The translations under genes were made by a program, and so were the position numbers. From Leucaena leucocephala (Eukaryota; Streptophyta; Magnoliopsida; Fabales; Fabaceae), in assembly GCA_037074615.1 (NCBI GenBank), contig CM073557.1, positions 11,858,501-11,922,500 on the forward strand: a stretch of DNA of 64,000 bases, written 5' to 3'. Shown piece by piece: positions 1 to 11,950 of the stretch (position 1 is its first letter; the number at the start of each line of letters is the position of its first letter). The notes under the pieces were generated by a model. That model worked only from the letters and a program-made list of their open reading frames with translations, did no database searches and was not told the origin of the DNA.

Positions 1-174
1 TTCTAGAATTAATTATGATTTTTTGAAATTTATCACGTAATCTGGAGTACCATATGAACAATAACTCGAGAAAGAGAAAAAATCTAGATTTAGCTAATGA
101 ACTTCCAAAGTCTTGTAAGTGGTTCTAAATGCTACTAAATGGCCCCTAAGACATATGAAAGTAAGGATGTTTCA
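1..174 (+). mobile_element. 3' end of an R1-family LTR (window-edge fragment)
   Basis: The stretch matches the last ~170 bp of the other R1 LTRs in this window (for example 22755-22929 and 31345-31519), including the TTCTAGAATTAATTATGATT and AAGTAAGGATGTTTCA blocks, and ends in CA at 174. It is followed by AAAAA and then by D1 LTR sequence with no primer-binding site, so it is a solo LTR or a 3' LTR inserted in the D1 5' LTR. Its left end and duplication lie outside the window. Confidence 0.8.
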
Positions 175-1840
175 AAAAATGGCAAAAAATTTATCTTGAC
201 TGATTTGTTTATGATAAGAGCATATATCAATAAGCTTATCGATAAAAAAAATTAATCGATAAGCTCTTTGATAAACAAGAAAGAAATTTATGATGTCAAT
301 ATGTTTTCTTAAATGTATTTATGAAAGCCCTATTCGATAAGTCTACTCTTCGATAATGATTTCGATAAATGAATAACAAAATCCGTTATGGTAAAGTATG
401 AGACATGTTTTAAAAACTATATTTCTTCGAAGACTTATTCGATAAGAGTGTTTATTGAAGAAGCCTTCGATAAATGAGAAATTGACTAAGAGGATTATAT
501 GAATAAAATTATTGAAGTATTTATTGAATAACGGATTAATCGATAAAGACTTTTATCATAAAACTTTGTGAAAACTACTTTTGAAATAAATTTATCGAAG
601 CCTTTATCCATAAATGATTTATCGATAAAGCATTTGACAAATGAAGTAAATCAAATGGTTTCTCTCTATTTTGAAAAACTTATCAATTTATCGATAAGGC
701 ATTCGATAAATATTGAGTTTGTTAAGAAAATCAGATTTCAAGACGTAATTTATCGAAGTATTCTTTGATAAGGGGATTTATCGAAAAACACTTCGATAAA
801 TAGAAAACATTTCATTTAGCAGAGTCAATGAAGTTACAAACTTGAACAAATTTAAAATAATTTGTTTTTGAATGTTAAGCTTGAAAATTATAAGTTATTT
901 TTCAAATAATTTGTTGATAAGTTATTCAATAAGGCTATTCTTGAAATAACACTACAATAAATCATATTCAATAAAATGAATTCAATTCTAACTCAACATA
1001 TGATATTCTTTGAAGAACTATTCGAATAGACTATTTATCAACAAGATAAGGAACTATTCATTACAAAGACTTATTGAAGTCCTCTTTGATAAGCTATCTT
1101 TTCGATGAACACTTCGATAAATGACATCAGATATTCAAAAGATTTTTAGACTAGATTTAGCAAATAGGTTTAGACTTTGAGTAATCATTCTTATATATTT
1201 TGAACTCATTACCTATTACTCTCACAATGTCTTCCTAGTTGTTTTCCTTTACAGAGAACATCGAGTAGTGAAGTTGAGGCAAAAATTAAATTTGTCAGAA
1301 GTGTACCAACTGCTGTCAACTTCCAATGCCTTTGTCTTAACTTTACTTAAACATGTGTCTAACAAATTATTCACAAGTTCAAGCTATAAATATGAGATGA
1401 ATTGAATGCTAAAGTTAAGAAGCACAACTCCTACTATCAGCGCATTTATTTATATCCTCTAATATACTATGTTATACCCTATTTCACGTTGCGTGAATAG
1501 AGGATTTTTGTAAGAAAGATTTTATGTACTTCAGTGTAAGCAAAATTACTCTAGTTAGAGAGAGATAGAAATTTTATTTCTTTAATCATTTTCTGTGATA
1601 CTCAAGAGTGTAGGTCTCTTGAGTGGGATATTACTTTATGGGGTTGTAAGGAGGAGTGAGAGGGATTCTAATGGTTGTTGTACTGAGGCGCCAATAGCCG
1701 GTTAATCTTAGAGACATAGTGGAATACTCAGGAGGAACTCTAAAGACTAGACATAGGCTAAGTTGTTAAGGCTGGACAAGTATAAATCTGAGTAAACTTC
1801 TTTCTTTAGTCTTTTGGTGAAATTGCTTCTTATTTATAGA
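175..1840 (+). repeat. D1 5' LTR (start truncated)
   Basis: Direct repeat of ~4250-7030, seen in shared blocks such as GAGAAATTGACTAAGAGGAT and GACTAGACATAGGC. It carries about a dozen ATCGATAA/TTCGATAA words between 230 and 800. Similarity to the 3' copy fades after about 1840, so the true LTR end could lie up to ~1880. No clear primer-binding site follows it. Confidence 0.65.
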
Positions 1841-2086
1841 ACAACTATTTGATAAAATTGAACTTATTTTGAAATATGGAACATTATTACTTAGTTCATC
1901 AAAACCCTATTTGATAAGTCTCTTTGATTCTCTCAACTCTAGATTTCATAACCGCTCCCATAACTTCCAACTAGAAATTAAAGCCATTTGAAATCAGTCC
2001 CCCAACATTCCCAAGCCTTATATTCATTAAAATCATATATTACTCTTCCCTCTATCGCATTCTTCTGTCACTATTCATATTTGCAA

Positions 2087-3955
2087 ATGGCAAGAACCAA
2101 TAATCCTAAAGTTAGTTCATATAAGGAATAAGGAAAGCAAAATGCAAGTTCATCAAAGCCCAAGCACAAACCCAAAGTGGTAAAGGATAAGAGTCCACTG
2201 AGAGATCTACCTCCTCTAATACAAATAGCACAAGCTCAAGCACCAGTACAAGAATCATCGAGCCTTGTTCCCCAAAGTGCCAGAGAAGCCATAAAGTAGA
2301 AGGGACATCAACTCTCTACTGTGTTAGAGGAATAAAAAAACACAATCTATTGACAACTTTAACTAAGTGATACAGTCAACCATTTACACTGCTACTGCTT
2401 CCTCTGGTCAAAGGGTAAAACAGGTAGCAAAGAGGGGAAGAAATGCTTCTCAAGGTATCTCTTATTCCCCATCTCTTTCACCTTCTACTGATCCCCCTTT
2501 TATTCATACACTACCCCCTAAACTTGCCTCTCTAGCCTTACCTCTAGAAATCTAGATAAAAGGGTGGATAAGGGAAAGCTTAAGGCCAAATTTGATCATA
2601 TGGACTTATGTCCTGTCATTATGGTCGATTTGGATTATGTAAAACACAATGGCTATATTCAATTAGATTTGATAAACCTTATGAAGCTTTATGAGAATTG
2701 GCTAGGAATTAACCTTTCATAGTGTCCTAAAGTAGTTAGAAGATTTTGTTGTAATATGAAGGATTTTAATGAGGCTGGTAATAATAGAGAATTAGTGAGA
2801 AGTTACTTGACTACAAAATTAAGGGGAGAAAGATTAGATTGGATCTTAATATGATCAATTTTCTACTAAAAACCACAGAACATGAAAAGCCTGACTTATT
2901 GTCAATGGGAAAAACCTACAAATTTCTTATGCTCATGACATCTTCTCTAGAGATCTTAAATTTGTACAAAAGGATATGTCTGATTATCATAGGATAATCC
3001 ACTATATATACTCGAGGAGCATGGTCAACAAATTTGACAACTTTACATATATTACTCGGGAAGATTATACCTTTTATCCATAATAATAAGTAGAGAAAAT
3101 AACAATATAGGATTATTAATCTATAGTGATATGAGAAATTACTATTTTGCCAAGTCTTGGGATACTATAATCCCCTACCCTCAGCTGGTCTCCTTCTTCT
3201 TGTAGTGCGACAATATTTGTTACCTAGAGAAGGGAGAGAAGGATGTTAAGATATCTCAGTTTAGGGTAGAACTAATCCATAGGACGAGGATTTCCCCCTC
3301 CCCATTGATTACTGGAGGCAAGAAACCATAGAAAGGGAAGTAGCCAATACAACCTGATGAATCTCAGTCATATACTACTCCAAATGGTCATTCTATAGCA
3401 CCTTTATTTGCCCAGCCTACAATGTATCACTTGGCTTAGTAAGAGTTAAAGAAATTTGAGAACAACCTTCTAGCAAAGGTCAAAGAGACCACTCAGGCCA
3501 TTTTCCACAATATTACAGACATGCTCAATAACTTTGGACAATCATTAGAGAAAAAGATTGTGTATGTGATGCACATAAGACATGGTGTCACTATTGGGCA
3601 AATTCACTCTCTTAGGAAGGTTATTGAAATTTAGAGGAATGTTATTAGGCTCTTAGGAGATGAAATAATTGAGTTAAAGAACAAGGTTACAAGCTCTAAC
3701 ATCTTATTTAGTGTTAAAGATCTTCTCTAGACTCCACAAACGAGTACTCAAGCCACTGCTACTTCTACAACTCCTATTCCTATCTCTGTTACCTTGGCAC
3801 ATGAACTAGGCCAACCTTTTGAGATCCAACCTCCTCTTGAGCAGTCACATCCTTATGAACCAACCCTTCCTATCATCACAAAGCAAATCCCACTATCTGA
3901 CCTAACTCCTCTTCCTCCAGCACAAACTGAACAAATTCCCTAAGGAGAACCCTCT
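2087..3955 (+). pseudogene. decayed gag-like / plant transposon-protein ORF of D1
   Basis: From the ATG at 2087 one frame starts MARTNNPKVSS and continues as a low-complexity Ser/Lys/Pro/Gln stretch. After a frame change at ~2560 a folded-looking domain follows (MVDLDYVKHNGY near 2620), with features of the 'putative plant transposon protein' domain of many pol-less legume and dicot elements. The 3' part (~3430-3720) reads as a coiled-coil-like Lys/Glu/Leu-rich stretch, then a Pro/Gln/Thr-rich tail to ~3955. Several stops interrupt it, often TAG or TAA where CAG or CAA is expected, for example the TAGTAA pair at ~3438. The domain call is from memory of the family pattern and is tentative. Confidence 0.45.
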
Positions 3956-4214
3956 AATTGAACCTACTTCTAACCCTACACTACTGAACAAAATCCCACC
4001 TCTTCTTACTCCATTTTTTATTGATGTCCAAGAGGGGGAGAAACAAACTTATTAGTAATAGTTAGTTTTTAGTTTGATATGTTTTAAATTGGCAATTGCA
4101 CATTCTAATTTAATAAAAATTGCTTCTACCATTTATTACTGTCAATATTTAATTTTAACTTTAATGTCACTTGTTTGTTTTTAATTGCTCTAATATATTG
4201 TGTTTTGCTTTCAC

Positions 4215-4229
4215 AAAAAATGGGAGAAA
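4215..4229 (+). promoter_or_regulatory. polypurine tract of D1
   Basis: AAAAAATGGGAGAAA lies immediately before the LTR start TATTATACTC at ~4230. This is the expected place for plus-strand priming in an LTR retrotransposon and helps set the LTR start. Confidence 0.6.
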
Positions 4230-7135
4230 TATTATACTCTAATATTTTAATGATGACAATTGACAAATGATTTATCTTGGCTGATTTATTTCTGACTTAT
4301 CGTTAAGCTTGTCAATAAGAGTATTGATAGATTAGTTCTTCAATAAATAAGAAAGAAATTGTGATATCAATATGTTTTTTGAAATATATTTATCAAAACC
4401 ATATTCAATAAGTCTACTTATCTATAAAGACTTTGATAAATGAACAACATAATCTATTTTTGAAAGTCTGAGTCATGTTTTAAAATCCATGTTTCTTCGA
4501 AGGATAAGCGTGTTTATCAAACAAGCCTTCGATAAATGAGAAATTGACTAAGAGGATTATATGAATAAAATTATCAAAGTATTTATTGAATAGTGGATTA
4601 ATCGATAAAGACTTCTACTAGAAAACTTTGTGAAAACTATTTCTGAAATGAATAAATTGAAGCCTTGATTGATAAATGGATTTATCGATAAAGCATTCGA
4701 TAAATGAAGTAAATCCAATGGTTTCACTCTGTTTTGAAAAACTTATCAATTTAACAATAAGTTATTTGATAAATATCGAATCTGTTAAGAAAATTAGATT
4801 TAAAGAATCAATTTATCGAAGTATTATTCGATAAGGGAATTTATCAAAGAATACTTTCATAAATAGAGAAAATTCACTTAGCAAAGTCACTAAAGTTACA
4901 TACTTGAAGAAATTTGAAATGATTTATTTTTTAATAATAAGCTTGAAAATCAAAAGTTATTTTTCAAAGAATTTATCGATAAATTATTCGATAAAGTTAT
5001 TCTTTAAATAACACTTCGATAAATTGAATTCAATGAAATGAATTCAAGTCTAATTCAACATATGATATTCTTTGAAGAGATATTTGAATAGACTATTTAT
5101 CGATAAGATAAGGAACTGTTCATTACAAAGACTGATCGAATTTCTCTTTGATAAGCTATCATTACGATGAATACTTTGATAAATGACATTAGATATTCAA
5201 CTATTTTCAAACTATATTTTAACAAATTAGTTTAGACTTTCAGTAATAATTACTATATGTTTTAAACTCATTACTTATTACTCTCATAAAGTCTTCTTAG
5301 TTATTTTCCATTAAGAGAACATCGAATGGCAAAGTGGTGATAAAAAGCAAATTTGTCAGAAGTACATTAAATGCTACTACCAACTGCCAATGGCTTTGTC
5401 TCAGCTTAACTCAAACATGTGTCTAACTAATTATTCACAAGCTGAAGCTATAAATATGAGACGAATTGAATTATAGAGTTCATAAGTTCAACTACATACA
5501 ATCAACGCATTTATTAAAGCATTCATTTATGTTCTCTAATATACTCTATTATACATTGTTTCATGTTGTGTGAACAAAGGATTTTTCTAAGAAAGATTTT
5601 ATATACTTTAGTGTTTAGTAAAATCACTCTAGTCAAGAGAGAGCTATAAATTTTATTTCCCTAATCATTCTTTGAGATACTCAAAAGTGTGGATTGTAAC
5701 ATCCTAAATTTTAGGCCCAGACACATAAAAAGTAGCCTAAAATAGGTTGGTTATTATGCCCATTGAGCAGAAGACCCATAAATATATAGAGGACTTTTAG
5801 AGACTAAACTACAAATAAAGAAAATACAAAATCAGCTACAGAAAGAAAGAGATACTCCATTTTTGTAAGGATAAGATGTTTGAATGATATGATGCTAATA
5901 TAGAAGAAAGTAAGAGCTCTGACTCCTTGCATTGAATGCCAAGAACTGTTATGTTATGAAAAAATGCTAAAGCTTCAAGTGTTAGAGCTATGCATATTAA
6001 GGAAATAAATGCTTAAACTCTAATGTTAGAGCTATGTATTCATGAGCATGTATATAGTCCTTCAACACGTTGCCTAGGCAAAATACATGTTAGAGTAATA
6101 CTCCTAATAAGAAGTAAAGAAGAGTAAAGAGAATGGATAAGTCCTCTCTACGTATCATTTAGAATAGATAGAGACGGTAAGAGTAACTAGAGGAGTAAGA
6201 GAACACCTAATGAAAATTGATTGAGGCATATATGAGGCATAAGCTTGATCTAAAGAGATAAATAGATAGGTGGCTTAGAGAGAGTTTTGATGAGGCCCAA
6301 GGTAAATTTAAAGGGATAGTTAGTTGGTCTAGAGCATTGATGAGGCCAAAGAGAATGGTACTAGCCATGAGAACATATAAGGAATAACATATATCATTCA
6401 TACATATCACATATCATCATCTCATAACATAAAACATATCAACGCACAAGCATAAATATCAAGTATACAAGAAGGGTAAGTCCACTACTTTTACTTTAAG
6501 CCTTGGAACTTTTATACATTTCACTTAGGTCCTAAGAGACTTTCTTAATGGCCTTCTAGAGGACTTTCCTTCTATATAATTTAGTATTTTCTTCCTTTTT
6601 CCTCTTTTTATGCCCAGGAGACTTTTTTGGAGCCTCTAACTTTATTTACATACTTGCCCTAATAACTTTTACTATTTACTTCTTAGTCATTGTTCTTTCT
6701 TTATTTGAAGTTACCCCTAAAATTCCTCTATATATTTTTGGGACTTGTGTTCAATAGGGCCAATAGCCTACTATTTTAGGCTACTTTATGGGCTTTTGGG
6801 CCTAAAATTTAGGATGTTACATGGGTCTTTTGAGTGCAATATTACCTTACGGGTTATAAAGGAGAGTGAGTGGGATTCTCATGATTGATATACTAAGGCC
6901 CCAAGAGTGTGATTAATCTTAGATACATAGTGGAACACTCAGGAGAAACTCTGAGGACTAGACATAGGCGAAGTGATTAATACTAAACTAGTACAAATCT
7001 GTCTGGCAAACTTCCTTTTTCAGTCTTTTAGTGAAATTTCTTCTTACTTGTTTATTTATTTTACTTCACCAAAGTTTTTAAATTTTGAAATATCACCCAA
7101 TTCACCCCTATTGGGTGTAACTGCCAGAACTAACA
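4230..7135 (+). repeat. D1 3' LTR, interrupted by an insertion
   Basis: Matches the 5' LTR from ~4250 onward. It is split at 5694/6822 by a 1.13-kb element. Without that element the LTR is about 1.78 kb. It ends near CCAGAACTAACA (7135), after the CCCAATTCACCCC block typical of this kind of LTR. Many ATCGATAA words of the 5' copy appear here as TTGATAA or ATCAATAA. Confidence 0.65.
5695..6821 (+). mobile_element. 1.13-kb inverted-repeat element derived from R1-like sequences
   Basis: The two ends are perfect inverted repeats for 25 bp, beginning TGTAACATCCTAAATTTTAG, and stay similar for over 100 bp with gaps. The flanks are TGGAT (5690-5694) and TGGGT (6822-6826), a 5-bp duplication with one change; the D1 5' LTR shows the uninterrupted site. 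The middle (~5880-6120) resembles the 3' internal region of R1 copy B (~27590-27880). The right ~340 bp reads, on the minus strand, like the start of an R1 LTR. It looks like a retroelement derivative with an LTR-start sequence at both ends, not a standard solo LTR. A fold-back DNA element is the alternative. Confidence 0.65.
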
Positions 7136-7711
7136 TTTCGCAGTGTCATTTATCATAAGTGTCCTTCTCATCATCTTCTCCATCATTTTTTATTCTTTAA
7201 TATTTTGTTGTATTTAAATATTAATATATGATATGGGTTACGTTTCCTTAGGTTAAGACTTGATTTTGGTTGTTGTAGTGTTTCCTATATCTATATTGTT
7301 GTTATACGCGATTTTTGTCTTACAAACCATGGTGATTTGAACTTTTTGTTTCTCATTGGTATGAATGGCCATTTAGTTTTTATGGGTCTCATTGAAATAA
7401 CAATAGAAGTTTAGTTGTGAGATTTTTTTATGCTATATTATTTTTTATTTTTAAGATATTATTTATAACTTTTTTGTTATTTTTTGTTTGAGCAATGTGA
7501 GTATTATTTTAAAAAGTTATAAATGAAGTTAAAAGATTTGGTTATAGAGAAGTTTTCTTATCAAGTTTTATTCATAATCAACTTTATTTGAGTTAACATT
7601 TTGAACTCAAAACTTTTACTTTAAAAGGAATTATTTAGTATTGTGCAATTGAGGTTGTCGAAATTGGTTTGTTAGTTAGTTGATAATACTGTTAGTTAGT
7701 GGCTACTATTG
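7136..7711. other. no recognised feature
   Basis: AT-rich sequence between the D1 element and the duplication of element A. No convincing reading frame, terminal repeat or match to the other repeats was seen. It may be older DNA into which both elements inserted. Confidence 0.5.
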
Positions 7712-7716
7712 TTTAT

Positions 7717-10547
7717 TGTAACAATCTTACTTTCTAACATCTTAGGGACTATCCAGTAGTATTTAAAACCATTTACATGACCTTAGAAGTCCATTAGCTA
7801 AATATGGAAGTTTTAATCTTCTTGAGTTACTATTCATATGGTATTCTAGATTCAACGATGAAATTCAAAAAAATCATAATTAATTATATAAAAATTAAAA
7901 TGAAGTTGTTCAAAAGGATACTTATAGCTAACATAATGTAATTTAGTGAAAAAAGAATTTGAAGGCCAAATGCTTACTCAATTAGTATAGTTTAATCGTC
8001 AAATCTTACTGTTTATTTGATCAAAAATTCTGGAAACAGATCTGGTCCTTGAATTTGGAAAAAATTGTTCTCTATATACAATATCAAAATAAGGTATTAT
8101 TGATGTCAAAATGAAGCTTGACATGTTTACTAAATGTCTATGAAATTTTATATATTTATATATAGAAACAAAGATTCAATCATAAACACATATGCAACAC
8201 AATTCAACATAGCCATAGTATAACCAAGTATAACATCCAATACATACAAGTTTCGGATAGTTTACTACCTCATGTGCTTGCCTTTTCTTTACTTTATATT
8301 TGCCTCTTGCTTCATACTTCTCCTTGATGTGTAGCTTCCATCTTTTGTGCACATCACCCAATTCCTAACATAGCATTATCACCCATCCATTACAATCTAA
8401 CTTCTTGAACATTGAACTTGCTTTAATTAACATCACTTCTCTAATCTTTACTAATTGACTTGGTCTTTAAATCAATTGATGTCTTAATTTTACCCTACAC
8501 AATTCCACCTTTTGAATCCATTTATGAGTTTAGAATCATGAAATTCTATCAACTATGCATTGATCTAGACATAATTGTAAAACATACATAATTCTTTCAA
8601 AAATTCTCATTTTTATTCCAATGCTTCCAATACTTATTTCTCTACTTTATCCCACACAACTTTTTATTTTAAAATCTTAGAAGCATCAAAACATGAAATT
8701 CCAATCACTATTCATGCGTGTGAATAGTAATAGAGAAGAATGCCAAGAATTATAACTTTCAATTCAAATGCTTCCAAGATTCAAACCCTATCCAATCCTA
8801 CGCAAAATCATCATATAGATTCCATGAAAGCATTAGATCATTGAAATTCCATCTCTTTCTATCATGAACAGTGCAAACTAAAAGGTTTCCTTCTTGGCAA
8901 AGTCAAGAATATCAACAGGATTCAACAGTCAATCATCTAACTAGCTTATTTAAGCATCAATCACATAACTCTAACTTTAATTTATTTTTTCTCCTTTCAT
9001 CTAGGGTTTTGGATAGCATATATACCCTAAACAAAACTGAACTTTATTCCATAGAAACCCTAAGTTCAAGTCCCCAAATTAAAAAAAAATAAACTAGGAT
9101 AGATTACTTACCTTAATCCCTAGCAAGCTTGAACTTTGGTCCTTGAATTCTTCTTTGTCTTGGCTTGAGTTTGCATTTGGGAAACACCTCCCCAAGGCTT
9201 CCCATGCTATAGTTTTGAGCAAAAATGGGAGGGTATTTATAGACTTGAGAGGTGGTGGATGGATGGCCAAGATCACTTTCTGCAGTATTTGATCTAATAG
9301 CTTATATTTGCTCTTGATCATAGCTTGCCCTATATGCCAAAAATGACATCATCCATGACATCATCAAGGGACACCTCACAACACATGTGATGAAATTCCA
9401 TGGGTAAGAAGCATCTGGAAAAATTTCAATCCAATTCGATACTGACTCATTCCAAATCCCTAAAAACTAGACCGTTTTATGAATCTAATTTTTCTGAGAT
9501 TCCATAATATGCTTTATGATCTTAAATCTAGTATATGGATTCTTCCTACCATTGGCATTCTTGGACTGGGCCTAAACTTAATTATTGATCCCTTGTCAAA
9601 TTACCAAAATACCCATTGGTTCTTTTTTATTTACTTTAATATCTCTAGGGCATTATTGTCTTTTCACACAATATTAGAGTATTCCTTGACCTTGGTCAAC
9701 TACTCTGGGAAATTTCCTTAACTGTCTTACCTTAGTCAATTGACCAAAATGCCTTTATCTATCTCTTGCTCAATGGCACAATACAATGGCATACCTAGTG
9801 GCATTTTCATAATTTTATATTTTGAGTCTTTATTATCATTAGCCCACATACTTATCTAAAAATATTATTAGACCTATAAGGTTCCATTTTGGGCTTCTAC
9901 ATGGTCCACTACCTTCCTGGGCTCAACTCCCAAGAAATTCTCCTGAAAATCATTTATCAGGTATTTTAATCTACTGTAAATTCCATTATAAATTCTACAT
10001 AGCTTCTTTTTGAGTTATGTTAGTTTAAATTCTTATATTAATTATAAAAATTTAATGTAAAATTTTATTTGATTATGAGGTCCAGGTGATATTGCACTAA
10101 TTTCTCTATTTATTGAGAAAATTCAGGACTGATAAGATTTTGGGCAGTTTTTGGTCTTTTCTGGCTAAACTTACAGAATTACCATTTTGCCCCTAAAAAC
10201 TTTTCCTCTTTTCAACTAAGTCCCAAAACTTTTCATAATTATACTTAATGGCCCAAAGTTTGTCTACTTTCATTATCCACCATGAAACTTTTAAACCTTT
10301 CAGTTTAGTCCCTTTCTTTTCTTAAAATGGCCATTATGCCTCCAAGGACTTTCACTATTTACAATTTAGTCCCTACACTTTCATTATTTGCAATTTAGTC
10401 CTTGAATATCATCTGTATACTTCTAGGACTTTTGCTCAATAGAGCATGGTCTAATCATTATCTTTTATTCTCTATTTATTATCACAATCCTTTATAAACT
10501 CTGTCCTTTATTAGTCTTATACATATAGAAAAAATTAGGATGTGATA
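7717..10547 (-). repeat. R1 copy A 3' LTR
   Basis: 2,831 bp. On the minus strand it starts TATCACATCC just after a purine tract and ends GATTGTTACA. It matches the 5' LTR at 33419-36699 block by block, for example the AAATGACATCATCCA block. Open frames at 8176, 8871, 9094 and 9479 lie inside it and are not conserved as proteins. Confidence 0.85.
9231..9241 (-). promoter_or_regulatory. TATA box of R1 copy A 3' LTR
   Basis: Minus strand TATAAATACCC. The same word occurs at the equivalent place in other R1 LTRs (11941, 29725, 54734; TATAAGTACCC at 45215), which supports a promoter element kept across copies. Confidence 0.55.
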
Positions 10548-10560
10548 TTTCTGCCCCCTT
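10548..10560 (-). promoter_or_regulatory. polypurine tract of R1 copy A
   Basis: Minus strand AAGGGGGCAGAAA immediately before the 3' LTR start TATCACATCC. Copy B has AAAGGGGTAGAAA at the same place (28372-28384). Confidence 0.7.
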
Positions 10561-11161
10561 AAAATAAATTTTGTCATCGAAATTTACTTAGTACATTAGT
10601 CAACTACCACAGATATAGCTTCTCTCTATATTCTTTTCTACTCCATGACTAAGGCTTCGAGTAGCTATCTCTTATTGTCCATTTTGACCTTTATCATAAT
10701 GCTTTCAACATCAGCGAATCTTTATATCTTTGTCATCATTTCTCTTATTTTCCAAATCAACTCAATCAGAGTTGAACTCTACTTCATTTTATTACTTGCT
10801 TACTCGCTATGCATCTATTCATTGATAGATGATTCAATATATTATTAGACTCGTGAGTAGTGTCTATTTCTTTCATATTAAACTCTCTCAAATATTACTG
10901 TATTCTGGAGTTTTTGTCAACTACTCATCATACCTTTTAGTGCATATCTCTTATTACTTATCTGAGTATCTAGCGGAATTTCTTGACATCCGCAAAGCTT
11001 CAAATTTTCATTTCATATCATCGTACTTCTGTTCTTAGAATTTCTATCACCCTGCTAATTGCTCTTATCATCTTTCATAATTTAGCATAGTACATAGAGA
11101 AAACTTATATAATTAGTCTTTCTCTACTTTATCACTAAGTAGGAGCACATACTCTAATATG
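10561..11161 (-). other. R1 copy A internal segment, 3' end
   Basis: Reverse-complement match to the last ~550 bp of copy B's internal region (~27830-28370). No coding domain is recognised; the short open frames at 10645 and 10829 are on the opposite strand. It stops at the ATATG duplication of the solo LTR at 11162. Confidence 0.7.
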
Positions 11162-11940
11162 TGAAACATCCTTACTTTCATACGTCTTAGAGACCATTCA
11201 GTAGCATTTAGAACTACTTACAAGACCTTAGAAGTCCATTAGCTAAATCTGGAATTTTATTCTTCTCGCATTACTATTCATATAGTATTCCATATTCGGT
11301 GATGAATATAAAAAAATCATAATTAATTATAGAAAAATTGAAATGAAGTGGTTCAAAATTTTACTTGAAGCTAACAGCTTTAACTTTAAGGCAAAAATAA
11401 GTTCTTGACCAAATGCTTAGCCAATTAATACAATTTAATCATCAATGATTACTATTCATTTGGTCAAAAATTCTGTAAACTTATTCTAGTCCCCTTAAAA
11501 TAAGGCGTTCTTAGTGTCAAAATAAAGCTTGACATGTTAATTAAATGTCTTTAAAACTTTATATATTTATCTAATCATTTACTATTTTTCATTACATCAT
11601 GACTATTAGTACTTATATTGATCATATAACAATTCATACATTTATCATATAACATTTACATTATCCAATCCCTCATAACTTCTCTTCATGCTTCTTCATC
11701 CTCTTTTATCATTAATAAACCTCATATACTTGACTTTCTTTCACTTTAACTTTGCTTTGCCTCTTTCTTCTTACTTCTCTTTGATGTGTGCTGCCTCTTT
11801 GGAGTTTATAATCAAATTCTTTAATCTCTAGCTAACTTAAATTTTGGACCTTGAATTATTCTATATCTTGGCTAAAGTTTCCAGTTTGCCATAGTTTCCT
11901 CAATGATCTTCATGACAAAGTTTTGAATCAAAAATATGGG

Positions 11941-11950
11941 GGTATTTATA
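11941..11950 (-). promoter_or_regulatory. TATA box of the R1 solo LTR
   Basis: Minus strand TATAAATACC at the position equivalent to 9231-9241 in copy A. Confidence 0.5.

Larger units (their letters stand above)
175..7135 (+). mobile_element. D1 element: pol-less LTR retrotransposon (LARD-like)
   Basis: Two direct repeats, ~175-1840 and ~4250-7030, flank about 2.3 kb of internal DNA. The 3' LTR is preceded by a purine tract (AAAAAATGGGAGAAA, 4215-4229). The 5' LTR start is cut off by the R1 LTR at 1-174. The internal part has one decayed gag-like frame and no protease, integrase or reverse transcriptase that I can find, so it is probably non-autonomous. The TTTTAATGATGACAA block near the LTR start and the ACATAGGC and CCCAATTCACCCC blocks near its end resemble Sirevirus or Tat-type LTRs; that lineage is a guess. 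Confidence 0.7.

Noticed and set aside
7270..7282. GGTTGTTGTAGTG as a possible right end of a CACTA element
   Set aside because: No subterminal repeats, no partner terminus to the left and no 3-bp duplication; probably chance.
9479..9721. 80-codon frame, similar at 12189-12431 and 35520-35810, looking like a conserved small membrane protein
   Set aside because: All three are the antisense strand of the same part of R1 LTRs. The similarity is LTR homology, and other LTR copies do not keep the frame.
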